Source: a virus
DNA: 64,000 nucleotides
Virus record (IMG/VR): IMGVR_UViG_3300044972_002666
Coordinates: 25,517-89,516 of that record
Strand: one strand, 5' to 3'
Position 1 is the first letter of the stretch. The number at the start of each line of letters is the position of its first letter. Below, in pieces: positions 1 through 9,458 of the stretch. The notes below the pieces were generated by a model. The model was not told the DNA's origin and did not search any database. It was given only the letters and a program-made list of their open reading frames with translations. A program made the position numbers and the translations under genes.

Positions 1-657
1 ATAAAAATCTAATCCAATCTCTCCGTGTACAGTCGGAATGTCAAATGGCATAAACGAGGAAGCGCATCCCGGATCGTCTGTGACAATTACGAATTTCATT
101 TGAGGATTTAGAGAAAGCATATGATTTATAGAGTCCCTCCAATATTCTCTTCTTAGAATTACATTACTAAGGCCCCTATATTCTCCACCTCTGAAATTTA
201 TAACACAGGTATTTTCATCAAGAACAATTCCCATTTTTTCCATCTCCAAATCAAACTTATTCTTGTATTCGTTCCTGATGCTGAACCATTTTAATATCTC
301 TTCCTTCCTTTCTATCAAATAATCTTCACATTGATAAATTCCTCCCAATGCTCCATTATCTCCTATCATTCGAGTCCCATCTGGAATCTGATAAACTCTA
401 GGATCTAAAAAAGTGATATTGACATCATCTATGTGTCTATATGTTGTCCATTTTTCATGAAAGTCTACAAATTCACCTTCTGGAAATTTCCCAAAATCCA
501 CATCCATAAAATACATTTGGTTCATCCCATTGTGATAGTCATGCGAGGGAGAAGGATTTATCCCCCATTCATATCCAAGTTTTTCGGATATGGCTCTACA
601 TACAGCATATTGCCACATGTGATTTCCTAAGTTACCTGTTAAATTTGTTGTTATCAT
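1..657 (-). CDS. Partial GT11-like (alpha-1,2-fucosyltransferase-like) protein
   Basis: The frame is open from ATG at 657 to the window edge (219 codons), so the C-terminus is missing. The N-terminus GNLGNHMWQYAVCRAISE matches the opening of family 11 glycosyltransferases (usually GxLGNQMFQYA), and a later VINFRGGEYRG segment stands where GT11 has its HVRRGDY GDP-sugar loop. The variation in both motifs makes the donor uncertain. It would be a cytoplasmic enzyme modifying surface glycan or a nucleotide-sugar acceptor. It is the last gene of the minus-strand glycan run; a second, more canonical GT11 lies at 10203-11051. Family assignment is from motifs only. Confidence 0.7.
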   Translation of the reverse strand, partial: MITTNLTGNLGNHMWQYAVCRAISEKLGYEWGINPSPSHDYHNGMNQMYFMDVDFGKFPEGEFVDFHEKWTTYRHIDDVNITFLDPRVYQIPDGTRMIGDNGALGGIYQCEDYLIERKEEILKWFSIRNEYKNKFDLEMEKMGIVLDENTCVINFRGGEYRGLSNVILRREYWRDSINHMLSLNPQMKFVIVTDDPGCASSFMPFDIPTVHGEIGLDFY

Positions 658-729
658 AAGATCCTATTTTTCCTTAGTAAATTACTTGATCTTTGTCCGT
701 TGTATATTTCTGTTACTCCCATTATATTA

Positions 730-1689
730 TTAGATCACACCGCAAAGCTTTAAGAAATCATGAACTTTCTCTTCGTGCATCACACTGTCATAGGAATTAT
801 AAGAAATCCCCTCTTCTCTAATTATTTCATCTGTAATAAGATAGTTTTCGTGATCTTCAGTACGCAACCACTCTTCGGAAGATATCATTTCCTCGTGTAA
901 TTTTTCACCTTTTCGTATTCCTACAACTTTCAATTTAATGTCTGAATTTGGATGATATTCTGATATTAAAGCATTTGCGATATCTATTATCTTAAATGAT
1001 TGTACTTTAGGTATTGCTATCTTACCGTGTGATATGGGACTGTAGTATGCCCATTCTATTAGCTTAGCTGCTGATTCCAGTGTTAATAAAAATCTTGTCA
1101 TACGTAAATCTGTGATGGGTAGTTCTGTTACTCCATCTTTTAATAGCTGCTTAAAGTATGGAATAACAGAACCTGTAGATTCCAAAACGTTTCCATATCG
1201 AACTAAGCAAACTTTTATATCCGTTTGTTTTTTTGCAAATTCAATATACAATCTTTCAGAGATTGCTTTACACATTCCGTAGATGTTTACCGGTTTACAC
1301 GCTTTATCAGATGATACATAAATCAAAGTCTCTATAGTATGCTTACTACGTCTCACAGCCTCTAACAAGTTTTGATGCCCAATTATATTCACGTTAACCG
1401 ATTCGTATGGGTTTATTTCACACACAGGAACGTGCTTCAACGCAGCTGCGTTTATGATTATATCTGGTCTATAATCTTCTATAGCGTTTAGGATACAATC
1501 TTTATCCTTAACGTCTCCGATCATAAAACTAACGTTTTCTTTGTTTACCCAATCTGAAGATATTAAATTGACTTGTTTGTGTTCGTCCCTACTCAATACT
1601 TTGATTTGATTCACGTTTTGATAGAGCCCTATTAGAGTTTTTCCAAGAGCTCCGCTTCCTCCTATTAGGAGTATTTTTTTATTTTTCAT
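730..1689 (-). CDS. NAD-dependent UDP-sugar 4,6-dehydratase/epimerase (PseB/CapD/FlaA1-like)
   Basis: A 319-residue extended short-chain dehydrogenase. The Rossmann loop GGSGALGK is at residues 10-17, the NAAALKHVP segment typical of the polysaccharide-biosynthesis family near residue 85, and the catalytic pair is in YGMCK (Y-x3-K). The usual C-terminal EKLHEEM motif of FlaA1/PseB/CapD is present (KGEKLHEEM). Family members convert UDP-GlcNAc to a 4-keto-6-deoxy sugar, the first step to pseudaminic, legionaminic or fucosamine-type sugars. The aminotransferase and acyltransferase that such a pathway needs follow immediately upstream on the same strand, supporting a nonulosonate or amino-deoxy-sugar branch. 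The exact stereochemistry cannot be read from sequence. Confidence 0.88.
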   Translation of the reverse strand: MKNKKILLIGGSGALGKTLIGLYQNVNQIKVLSRDEHKQVNLISSDWVNKENVSFMIGDVKDKDCILNAIEDYRPDIIINAAALKHVPVCEINPYESVNVNIIGHQNLLEAVRRSKHTIETLIYVSSDKACKPVNIYGMCKAISERLYIEFAKKQTDIKVCLVRYGNVLESTGSVIPYFKQLLKDGVTELPITDLRMTRFLLTLESAAKLIEWAYYSPISHGKIAIPKVQSFKIIDIANALISEYHPNSDIKLKVVGIRKGEKLHEEMISSEEWLRTEDHENYLITDEIIREEGISYNSYDSVMHEEKVHDFLKLCGVI

Positions 1690-1701
1690 GATTTTTTATT
1701 T

Positions 1702-2571
1702 TTATATGATACGAAATCTAGCTTTATTATTATAAATAGATTTATAAAATGTTCTTTCTAAGAGACTATTTTTTTTGGTAAGTGTCTTGTCCAATACATT
1801 AAATAAACTGACAACATATTCGTTTGGTATCGAAAATCCCCCATTGATAAAAAAAATTAACATCTCTTTATCTTCGGTAGATTTGACGGTAAAGTATCCC
1901 GATTCGATTTGATTGTCAATTTCGTATTTTTTACCGATACAAAAAATCTCACTCCATTCAAGTAGCATTTTTAATTTATCAACAGGATAGATCTCTTTCC
2001 AAGCTTTTATTTTATCATTAATAGTGGCTGGTGTTCCTGAGTATACCTTTTCGATTTCCGAGTCCTTTGTTACTATGGATCCTATTAAAAAAACTGATTT
2101 TTTTCTTAAACAAACCCCTGGAGAAACTGTACAGCTTCCAACTAACCAAACATCGTCTTCGATGTTTGTCTTACTGTCTCCAAACAATAAGCATCCCTCT
2201 ATTAATTCACCGCTAGCAACGTGTGTCCATATTTGAGAATACATTCCAACTCTAACCCCGTTAGCTATAGAAAGTCCTCCGGATCCATCTAAAATTGTAT
2301 TTTGACCGAACCAACAATTATGACCAATGTCAATCTTTTTACCAACCATAACTAGCATGTCGTTATGAAAAACATTCCAATCTCCTATACTCAGTGGATT
2401 TTCCCCTATTAAGATTCTTGTATTATCGTTGATAATGTTATTATCTCCGATTACAACGGATGGCTTGTTATTTTCGTCAAGGTACTTGATTTGTACATTT
2501 TTCCCAACGTGATTAAATTTTCCGAGCTGAATATATGGATCTATGAATGAAGTACTGTGAATGTTATTCAT
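1702..2571 (-). CDS. Left-handed beta-helix (hexapeptide repeat) acyltransferase
   Basis: The first two thirds consist of imperfect hexapeptide repeats ([LIV]-G-x4), for example VIGDNNIINDNTRILIGE and IGHNCWFGQNTILDG, the signature of LbH acyl/acetyltransferases. The last ~90 residues are a non-repeat tail without a recognisable family. Its likely role is to transfer an acetyl or acyl group to an amino sugar made by the neighbouring dehydratase and aminotransferase. The start overlaps the end of the aminotransferase gene by 8 nt, indicating translational coupling. Substrate is inferred from context only. Confidence 0.8.
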   Translation of the reverse strand: MNNIHSTSFIDPYIQLGKFNHVGKNVQIKYLDENNKPSVVIGDNNIINDNTRILIGENPLSIGDWNVFHNDMLVMVGKKIDIGHNCWFGQNTILDGSGGLSIANGVRVGMYSQIWTHVASGELIEGCLLFGDSKTNIEDDVWLVGSCTVSPGVCLRKKSVFLIGSIVTKDSEIEKVYSGTPATINDKIKAWKEIYPVDKLKMLLEWSEIFCIGKKYEIDNQIESGYFTVKSTEDKEMLIFFINGGFSIPNEYVVSLFNVLDKTLTKKNSLLERTFYKSIYNNKARFRII

Positions 2572-3709
2572 TGTGTAGAATTTTAATTAGTGTATTGGTT
2601 ATGAAATTAATATCTTCTGAATTTAACCACCACCCACACGGAAGAGATAGCTGATGCTCGTAAAAATACTTTGTATGTGGTAGGTCTGTTTTACTATCTT
2701 CAAAACACTGATATCCATCACATGGAATATGTACTAACCCTGCAGCTATGCCTTGTTTGTTCATTTTTTCTAAAACATCATTACGATTAATACTTTCATC
2801 CAGTATTACAGTGTATACCCAATATGTCGGTTGTGTATTTTTATTAATTTTTAAAGGTTTTATGTGTGGATTGTCTTTAAATAAATTATCATAAATATTT
2901 GCATTATCGATGTGAGATTGTATTATGTTATCAATATGGGGAATTTGGGACAATCCAATAGCAGCCGATACGTTATTCATATGAAACTTATATCCAGCTT
3001 CCAATATATTTACTTCCCATCTCTGACCTTTCCACTCACCCTTTTCATTTTTAGTAGCATCTCTATCAATACCAAACCATTTTAATTTTTTAGCCCTTTC
3101 AAAATCCTGTTCAGATTTGCAGATCAAAGCTCCTCCATCCCCGGTAGTTATATGCTTAATAGCTTGAAAACTAAAACAAGTATAGTCTGCATAGTGGCAT
3201 ATGGACTCTCCATTATACTTTGCGCCAAAGGAATGTGCTGCATCTTGTATAAGTTTGATGCCATGTTTTTTGCAGATTGCTTGTAGCATTTCCAAATCAC
3301 ACGGAATACCAGCCCAATTCACACACAGAATAGCTTTGGTTTTTTTGGTGATTAATGACTCTATCTTCAACGGGTCTATGTTTCCTGTTTTGTAATCAAT
3401 ATCACACCAAACTACTTTTGCTGCTAAATTAGATATTGGGGTGACAGTAGCAACACACGTCATCGACGTCGTAATAACTTCATCATTAGGAGAAACCCCA
3501 GCCAATTTTAATGCTAACGTAAGTGCTGATGTACAGCTATTTAATAAAACTACATTTTTATGGTTTAGATAATTATTTAAAAAATCGGTAAATTGTGTTA
3601 CGCACTCACCTTCATTCAAAAAACCACTAGTTAATACCGTTTTTAAATTTTCTAAAGCTCCATCTACATCGACATGAACCTTGAATATAGGATAATTTTT
3701 TACTTCCAT
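2564..3709 (-). CDS. DegT/DnrJ/EryC1/StrS-family PLP sugar aminotransferase
   Basis: A 381-residue PLP fold type I enzyme. It shows LNSCTSALTLALKLAGV (phosphate-binding region), the QDAAHSFGAKYNG segment, and the Schiff-base lysine in SFQAIKHITTGDGGAL. The length fits the family. It should aminate a 4-keto or 3-keto nucleotide sugar using glutamate, most simply the product of the PseB-like enzyme two genes downstream. ATG lies 4 nt after the oxygenase stop in the same operon. Family assignment is secure; the sugar is not. Confidence 0.92.
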   Translation of the reverse strand: MEVKNYPIFKVHVDVDGALENLKTVLTSGFLNEGECVTQFTDFLNNYLNHKNVVLLNSCTSALTLALKLAGVSPNDEVITTSMTCVATVTPISNLAAKVVWCDIDYKTGNIDPLKIESLITKKTKAILCVNWAGIPCDLEMLQAICKKHGIKLIQDAAHSFGAKYNGESICHYADYTCFSFQAIKHITTGDGGALICKSEQDFERAKKLKWFGIDRDATKNEKGEWKGQRWEVNILEAGYKFHMNNVSAAIGLSQIPHIDNIIQSHIDNANIYDNLFKDNPHIKPLKINKNTQPTYWVYTVILDESINRNDVLEKMNKQGIAAGLVHIPCDGYQCFEDSKTDLPHTKYFYEHQLSLPCGWWLNSEDINFITNTLIKILHNE

Positions 3710-3713
3710 ATTT

Positions 3714-4454
3714 TTATTTTTTAATATCTTTTATTTGTGACCTTTTAACACCTTCGATTCCAACTTCAACAGAATCGGTAGGTCTTGCAACGAATAGAGC
3801 TTTATATCGATCGGTAGAACTATCATTTGCTAAAATAGAGAATGTAATTAACTTTCTTTCTGATTTTACAGTTGGTACACCATGGTAGGAAGTATCGCTG
3901 TTTAAAAAAGCAACAAACCTATTTGAGATAGGTTCAATTTCATGCATACAAGTTGACATATCATCGGACCAGACTTCTAAACAACCGCCATCATTTTCTT
4001 TATTATAGTTCTCATTCAGATACAATAAACAAGTTACCTCTTTACGCATTCCTGAATTAGGTGATTTTCTAGCATCACTATGAATCAATTGGAATGAATT
4101 TGGAAGCATTGTTCTCATACCTGACCATCTCATATGCTCATCTGGAAATAGGTTTTGTAAATTTAAAAGGTTAGATATCCTTTCTGTAAACTCTTTTGTG
4201 TGGATATAACTCATAACATTGCTAATGAATTCAGGCATTTCCCCTACTTTACTAATTCCTAGCATACCCTGTTCTAATATATTCTTTTTACCGTCTATTT
4301 CAGGGTGTCCAACATACCAAGCATCATTTTCATAAGATGGCCATGCATCTTTAATACCTTTCAAAGTATGTTCTTTTAAAAAATTATCAATAATCCATAT
4401 ATCATACGGATCACTAATCTTTTGCACATTCAAATTTGTATTTATAATATCCAT
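3714..4454 (-). CDS. 2-oxoglutarate/Fe(II)-dependent oxygenase
   Basis: The jelly-roll dioxygenase metal triad is readable: H-x-D in LIHSDARK (about residue 125), and a distal H in SDTSYHGVP followed by the 2OG-binding R in SERKLITF. Such proteins hydroxylate small molecules, sugars or side chains. Position inside a glycosyltransferase run suggests a glycan or nucleotide-sugar substrate. The preceding gene ends in TAG and only one codon (ATT) separates it from this ATG in the same frame, so any amber read-through would fuse the two proteins. Confidence 0.82.
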   Translation of the reverse strand: MDIINTNLNVQKISDPYDIWIIDNFLKEHTLKGIKDAWPSYENDAWYVGHPEIDGKKNILEQGMLGISKVGEMPEFISNVMSYIHTKEFTERISNLLNLQNLFPDEHMRWSGMRTMLPNSFQLIHSDARKSPNSGMRKEVTCLLYLNENYNKENDGGCLEVWSDDMSTCMHEIEPISNRFVAFLNSDTSYHGVPTVKSERKLITFSILANDSSTDRYKALFVARPTDSVEVGIEGVKRSQIKDIKK

Positions 4455-4457
4455 AAT

Positions 4458-5273
4458 CTACAAAGTTTGTTGATTTCTAAAAAAGTTTAAAGCATGAAAG
4501 TCTTCTACATCGTTGTGGTTGTGTTCAAAAAAACCTTCAATCGTACTCCTATACTGATCACCCTCTGGACGAGTTCTATTACATTTATTAAGCCATTCTG
4601 GTAGAGTCTTTGTATAATAGTGGTTTAGTTGTGCTGTATCGTATGATACCTTTCTTGAGCAATTCAAAATAGTTGAAGTACCTATGCCTACTACACCATC
4701 TACATCAATCCATTCTTCATCGTGTACCATATGAACCCCATGCTTATCAAAGTTTTCGTGTAATTTGCATATTGGTCCAACATGATAGTAGGTGTGAGTA
4801 TAAGGTTTACCCCATCTTTTAGTAAATCTTTCCAATACACTTGCGTTGTTCGGATCAAACTCGGTATGACCATTATCACCAAATTGTGCTAGATTGATTA
4901 CAACTTGTCTTTGGGGAACGTTGTCAAATTTAGCAATAAACTCTTTGACATCGTTCGTTTGCTTCAATACCAGAAACCCGTCGACATCAATAAAAGCAGC
5001 CCATTCAAATTGATCGTGATATGTTTTTCCAAAATGAGTGTAAGCCATAGCAATTCTATTTGATAACCATGGGGTGTTATCCATATCACCTGGGGAATCT
5101 ATATCCCACTCTAAAAGATGAACTCTTTCATCCAAGTCTTCACTATTAAATCTCCAATTGTTTTGATAGATGAATATACTATCAAATCCTAATTTCAAAT
5201 GATAATCGATCCACTCTTGAATATACAAGTCTTCATCTTTTGCCATTGTCACCAATGCTATTTTTTTCTTCAT
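4458..5273 (-). CDS. Glycosyltransferase, GT92-like (GT-A fold)
   Basis: It opens KKKIALVTMAKDEDLYIQEW, matching the family-92/GT2-like start (VTMAKNE.YI.EW). The DVDGFLVL segment near residue 95 supplies a D-x-D metal/nucleotide-sugar motif, and a C-terminal HYYTKT stretch is typical. A cytoplasmic transferase of unknown acceptor is likely. It terminates with TAG (4458-4460). The next gene starts in the same frame one codon later. Confidence 0.85.
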   Translation of the reverse strand: MKKKIALVTMAKDEDLYIQEWIDYHLKLGFDSIFIYQNNWRFNSEDLDERVHLLEWDIDSPGDMDNTPWLSNRIAMAYTHFGKTYHDQFEWAAFIDVDGFLVLKQTNDVKEFIAKFDNVPQRQVVINLAQFGDNGHTEFDPNNASVLERFTKRWGKPYTHTYYHVGPICKLHENFDKHGVHMVHDEEWIDVDGVVGIGTSTILNCSRKVSYDTAQLNHYYTKTLPEWLNKCNRTRPEGDQYRSTIEGFFEHNHNDVEDFHALNFFRNQQTL

Positions 5274-6134
5274 TTAATTATTTTTTAAGTATTTTATTAA
5301 GGAGTCTTTTTTTAGTGTAACATATTGGTCTGTATACCAGGGACACCAATTAGAGGATTTAAAATGAAACATGAAATTAACCCCGTTAATTTCAATCATA
5401 TCTACATTGTATGGTACTGGAAATTCATATAATTTCATAATATTTAAAATCCCCAAAATTTTATCATTTAAATTTACCAAGGTTTCTTTATCTGAATAAT
5501 ATTCTGGCTTTTCGTTGAATATTATTTCATTGTCCTTTATATAGATTCCACAATCATTATTTAAAGAAGAAATAACAACATTATCCGTTATATTTTGAAT
5601 AGAATATAGTTTAAATATTTTTTTAATATATTTGTTATTTTTTGTCAATAATGATGACTGGTCAAACGTGTCTGTTTGTGGTATAACGCTTGGCTTAAAA
5701 TTTAATGAGATATCAATTTTTTTCATATTTATCCCAAAAACACCACTCCACATGATTTCCAAGCCCAGAACATAATTTGGTATGTATATCAGGTCTGAAG
5801 ATTCAAAAAGTTCAGTCAGGTTAATATTTGAAATAAAAAACATATCAGAATCAATTTTAAAAACTGATTCTTCTGAAAAATAACTAAAAGCTTCGTTAAG
5901 AGCAGCCCCAGCAATATTTGATGGGTCTAAGTTGTAGTTAACTTGAATTCTAATACATTTGATATCTAATTCTTCACACATTTTTTTATTTTGAATTGCT
6001 TGCAATTCATCAGAAGCATTATTAAAAATAATGTATTCATAATCTCCTTCAACGTGATTTACAATACTCTCATATTGTAATTTAATAAAATCTTCATGTT
6101 TATCAAAAATAGAAATTATTTGTACTTTACTCAT
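5274..6134 (-). CDS. Putative GT-A-fold glycosyltransferase
   Basis: A 286-residue protein with an N-terminal sheet pattern (VQIISIFDKHEDFIKLQYES) and a FKIDSDMFF segment near residue 93 that provides a D-x-D-like site. The rest has no family I can name. ATG overlaps the TGA of the upstream gene (ATGA, 6131-6134), so it is coupled within the glycan operon. It is AT-rich with many Asn/Ile codons, like its neighbours. Confidence 0.65.
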   Translation of the reverse strand: MSKVQIISIFDKHEDFIKLQYESIVNHVEGDYEYIIFNNASDELQAIQNKKMCEELDIKCIRIQVNYNLDPSNIAGAALNEAFSYFSEESVFKIDSDMFFISNINLTELFESSDLIYIPNYVLGLEIMWSGVFGINMKKIDISLNFKPSVIPQTDTFDQSSLLTKNNKYIKKIFKLYSIQNITDNVVISSLNNDCGIYIKDNEIIFNEKPEYYSDKETLVNLNDKILGILNIMKLYEFPVPYNVDMIEINGVNFMFHFKSSNWCPWYTDQYVTLKKDSLIKYLKNN

Positions 6135-6820
6135 AATTTTGTCTTGTATTTTGAATTAAATATGTAGCATTCAAGTCTTTCAATTAACCACGGGGCTGTT
6201 TCGTTTTCTTCCAATAAAGAAGTCACTTTTATATAAAAATCAAGGGATCTTAAATGAACATGTTCTTTGGATATTCCGAAATGACCCCCTGGTATGAATT
6301 CATACATATTTGGCCTGGGTTCATCAAATAATAAATCCCAGTACACATCAACGTTGATATTTGGATTGTGGTCATGAGGCATCCCGTTGCTATAACAGGA
6401 GATTACATTACCTTTCCCGTGATGCTGTGACGGATGCATCGTGTGCATTACCCCCCCTCTTTCTGAGGGAACCTTAATAGTATTAAAGTGATATCCATAA
6501 TACCCACCAATATTCAATGCTGAACGATTTATAAAGGTTTCAATATTACCATTAACAACATAGATTAAATCTTCCCAATGATCAAATGGGTAATCCTGAG
6601 CAAAAAATGTATAATCGGATAAATTGTAATAATTATTTTTAATATGATTGAAAAAACTATGTACGCATCTGCCAATATTTGGTTCAATTAAAATTTCACC
6701 ACTAGACAATGGGAGTGCATTTCCCTTTCGATAAATTGTTTTTTTAACATTATCATCAATTAACGACAACCAATCGATTGGTTTATCATAAGCGGATATC
6801 ACCAATTCTTTATCTTCCAT
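6131..6820 (-). CDS. DUF3431-like putative glycosyltransferase
   Basis: I place the start at the internal ATG (6820; MEDKELVISAYDKP). This gives an 11-nt overlap with the preceding gene, whereas the longest frame would overlap by 55 nt. The features YTFFAQDYPFDHWED and a late GGHFGISKEHVHLRSLDFY followed by APWLIERLECYIF match the layout of DUF3431 proteins, which are thought to be GT-A-like sugar transferases. No classic D-x-D is obvious. Function beyond glycan context is unknown. Confidence 0.65.
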   Translation of the reverse strand: MEDKELVISAYDKPIDWLSLIDDNVKKTIYRKGNALPLSSGEILIEPNIGRCVHSFFNHIKNNYYNLSDYTFFAQDYPFDHWEDLIYVVNGNIETFINRSALNIGGYYGYHFNTIKVPSERGGVMHTMHPSQHHGKGNVISCYSNGMPHDHNPNINVDVYWDLLFDEPRPNMYEFIPGGHFGISKEHVHLRSLDFYIKVTSLLEENETAPWLIERLECYIFNSKYKTKL

Positions 6821-7475
6821 AATTAGGGTAAATCGAATTGGTACCAAAGTGTCTATGAAATGCAAATGGTTTTATTCCTTCTATTTCTGGTATCATTGTT
6901 TCGTGTGAGAAGTATTTGGCAACATCAATGTCTGCAAATTTACATCCTTCTTCTATATACCTATGCCTATAATGCGCACATATAAATCCGTCTTCATTTG
7001 TAAATCCATAGAAAGACTTCCATTCCAGATTTAATTTATTTGGAATATCTATTAATTTTTTACTTCTTAGAGAAACACTATTTCCCTGGCGAACGATTTC
7101 TCCATTTATATCACGGTACGAATAATCATCTGAAGGTAAAGCCCAAGGAGCTCCTATGTAATCATATTCTAAAAATTCATTCCTCCAAGATTCCGGATTT
7201 ACTATAAAACCATCATCGTGAATGAGAATTGCATAATCTGTTTCTATATGTTTGGATAGATTATAAATTATATTATAATTCCACTCATCAATATTTGAAC
7301 TTCTTTCGGTATACTCATGTTTTATGAAAGCAGGTAAATTTTCTGGTTTTATATCGGAAGCTAATTTAACATCTCCAAATTGGATTCCCCTGCAACTATA
7401 TTCCAGAGCTTTTATTGTCTGAGGGATTCTAACGCTTGTTAAAGCTATGAGAGTTACGTTTTCTAGTTTAAGCAT
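6810..7475 (-). CDS. DUF5672-like glycosyltransferase
   Basis: The N-terminus LENVTLIALTSVRIPQTIKALEYS, the ILIHDDGFIVNPESW stretch (paired Asp, probable nucleotide-sugar/metal site) and FLEYDYIGAPW are hallmarks of the DUF5672 group found in O-antigen and viral glycan clusters. The C-terminus FAFHRHFGTN also fits. It would act on the same unknown glycan as its neighbours. Confidence 0.72.
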   Translation of the reverse strand: MLKLENVTLIALTSVRIPQTIKALEYSCRGIQFGDVKLASDIKPENLPAFIKHEYTERSSNIDEWNYNIIYNLSKHIETDYAILIHDDGFIVNPESWRNEFLEYDYIGAPWALPSDDYSYRDINGEIVRQGNSVSLRSKKLIDIPNKLNLEWKSFYGFTNEDGFICAHYRHRYIEEGCKFADIDVAKYFSHETMIPEIEGIKPFAFHRHFGTNSIYPNYGR

Positions 7476-7497
7476 ATCTTATTTCGGGGGTTGTTCA

Positions 7498-8061
7498 TTA
7501 AATCCTAGATAGAATAGTAAGTCCGTTATTGTTTGTAAACCTTTCTCCAATTCTCCATTCTCCTTCAGATAGGAATTCCTCCACTGCTCTCCAGATTCCT
7601 TCTTTTCCTGGGGTTTCTCCTTTGATTGCAAAAGTTTCTGTATCGTGAAGGCCTATGTATTTTTTAACAGAAGGCGAATGGATTCTTAATTCTTCCTTTA
7701 GTTGATCGTAATCATGAAGGGTATCGATGAATAAAAAATCACATTCAATGGGATCCATTTTTAAGGTATCTGACTCTATAAATTCAAATTCAATTTCTCT
7801 CTCTTCTGCAATTTCATAAACCAAATCTAAATTGCATCCAGACGGGTCATGATTGATATAAGTTTTAGGATGAACGATGTCCACAGAGATTAATTTTTTT
7901 GGCTGCCCTAGTAAAAAAGCCCAGGTTGAAACTATGCTTCTAACCCCCATTTCGATAACAACGTCGCATTCTTCTGTGTATCTCCTTAAAGTAGGTAAAT
8001 GCTCGTTGATGTCTAATGCAGTAGCGCATTTATTAAGGTAAATTTGTTCTAAATTATTCAT
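7498..8061 (-). CDS. Class I SAM-dependent methyltransferase (Methyltransf_24-like)
   Basis: A 187-residue Rossmann methyltransferase. VIEMGVRSIVSTW is a motif-I variant, LISVDIVHP the acidic end of beta-2, and CDFLFIDTLHDYDQLKEEL the DxxH region typical of cephalosporin-hydroxylase/TylF-like O-methyltransferases. Location among glycosyltransferases suggests sugar O-methylation. Start ATG follows a short AT-rich spacer. Confidence 0.75.
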   Translation of the reverse strand: MNNLEQIYLNKCATALDINEHLPTLRRYTEECDVVIEMGVRSIVSTWAFLLGQPKKLISVDIVHPKTYINHDPSGCNLDLVYEIAEEREIEFEFIESDTLKMDPIECDFLFIDTLHDYDQLKEELRIHSPSVKKYIGLHDTETFAIKGETPGKEGIWRAVEEFLSEGEWRIGERFTNNNGLTILSRI

Positions 8062-8077
8062 TTTATTTTATATATTA

Positions 8078-8761
8078 TTAGTATTTATGTCTCCCGTATT
8101 CTATTTCCCATTTTTTTCTTTCCCAAGGGATGTGATTATTATACTGACCTTCCCAAGTTCTGTTAACAACATTAATTCGATTTAAATAGAAAGGATCCCC
8201 ATATCTCATATAGAGTCTTTTGTACATATCGCAGTCCATTAGCCAGATTAAATTTGAGTCAAACCAAACATCTCCGGTATTTTTAAAACTTAAAACACTC
8301 GGAGAGCTTATTAAATTATTCCCCGTCATAATGTCTTCTGTATATCTTGGATAATAAAATCTCTCGAAGTTAATTCCATCTGTAGTGTGACAAGAAGCTG
8401 TTACCAGCCAGTCTATATCATTAGAAGAAAAAGAATCTCTTATTTCTTTTAGAGAATTAATGTGATATAGAAAATCGTCCTGGAAAATAATTTTAATTAT
8501 TTCACCAGTAGAATTAGAAATTGCATTATTAATATTACTAGAGGAATTCCCCCTATTATTTTCGTTTTTAAAATATTTAACATCCATACCCAATGATGAA
8601 TATTTCTCGCATACAGATTTAATCTCCTCGTTTTGGCTGTGGTCTGAAATTACAACTTCAAAGTCTTGATAGGTCTGTTCTTTAATTTTTTCCAAATTAA
8701 AGTCTAGAAAATCCTTTCCTCTCCCGTGCATCTCGTAACAAGGTATACAAATTGATATCAT
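8078..8761 (-). CDS. Family 2 glycosyltransferase
   Basis: MISICIPCYEMHGRGKDFLD begins a GT-A fold, EVVISDHSQNE is the first nucleotide-binding acidic segment, and IKIIFQDDFLY carries the central acidic (DxD-equivalent) residues. At 227 residues it is one catalytic domain with no membrane segment, so it is probably cytoplasmic. It ends one nucleotide before the next gene's start, in a continuous operon. Confidence 0.85.
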   Translation of the reverse strand: MISICIPCYEMHGRGKDFLDFNLEKIKEQTYQDFEVVISDHSQNEEIKSVCEKYSSLGMDVKYFKNENNRGNSSSNINNAISNSTGEIIKIIFQDDFLYHINSLKEIRDSFSSNDIDWLVTASCHTTDGINFERFYYPRYTEDIMTGNNLISSPSVLSFKNTGDVWFDSNLIWLMDCDMYKRLYMRYGDPFYLNRINVVNRTWEGQYNNHIPWERKKWEIEYGRHKY

Positions 8762-8762
8762 C

Positions 8763-9458
8763 TTATCTTATTAACATTGGATTGACTTGAACCTTAGATT
8801 CTGGAGGAGAAGGAGGTACCATATTAGGCCAATCGAATCCATTCTGTCCCATGTGAATAAACGTTGGATAGATTCCAAATGAATTTAAAACGTATCCGGT
8901 AGCTGCGTCTTCAAATACCATGGTGGAATATTTTTCCTTTGATTGGGAAATTTTAGAGATAGATTCTTTACTTAAGTAATATCCTCCACCACCACAATAG
9001 GTACAAAGAGGAACTCTTACTGGGGTTCTATTCATCTCTGCGGATTCACATTTTCCCATGTGCCAGGTCGATACGTTTTCAGGGTTAGTTATCTGTGTAA
9101 CTATTCCAAAATAATCTTTATCTCCGTGAATAGAAAGGCAAGAATAAATCTTTTCGATATCCAGTTCTATATCATCGTCTGTTTTTATCATTCCTTTAAT
9201 CGAGTCGGAATAATTTTCATTCACAAAAGAAACAGCTGCTTGTGTTTTTAAGGGAAGAGATTCGTAGTTATCAGGAACTTTTAGATAGACTATTTTGTTC
9301 TCTTCGTCTACTTTATATTCCGAGTCTAGATTTAAATCTCCTATAAAATAATAGAATATAATATCACCGTTGTTTGTTTCTAGGAGATGTTTTTTTTGTT
9401 CATCCCTGTGCTTACTTCCCTTATGAGAAAGAATAGCCATAAAAAATTTATCTTTCAT
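8763..9458 (-). CDS. GT31-like (galactosyltransferase/N-acetylglucosaminyltransferase) protein
   Basis: The segments LPLKTQAAVSFVNENY and GMIKTDDDIELD (DDD metal site) resemble the beta-1,3-galactosyltransferase family, followed by CGGGGYYLSKESI and MVFEDAATGYVL, the usual GGGY / ED-V-G motifs. At 231 residues it is a minimal catalytic domain without a signal anchor, unlike eukaryotic members. It overlaps the upstream GT2 gene by 11 nt. Confidence 0.8.
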   Translation of the reverse strand: MKDKFFMAILSHKGSKHRDEQKKHLLETNNGDIIFYYFIGDLNLDSEYKVDEENKIVYLKVPDNYESLPLKTQAAVSFVNENYSDSIKGMIKTDDDIELDIEKIYSCLSIHGDKDYFGIVTQITNPENVSTWHMGKCESAEMNRTPVRVPLCTYCGGGGYYLSKESISKISQSKEKYSTMVFEDAATGYVLNSFGIYPTFIHMGQNGFDWPNMVPPSPPESKVQVNPMLIR

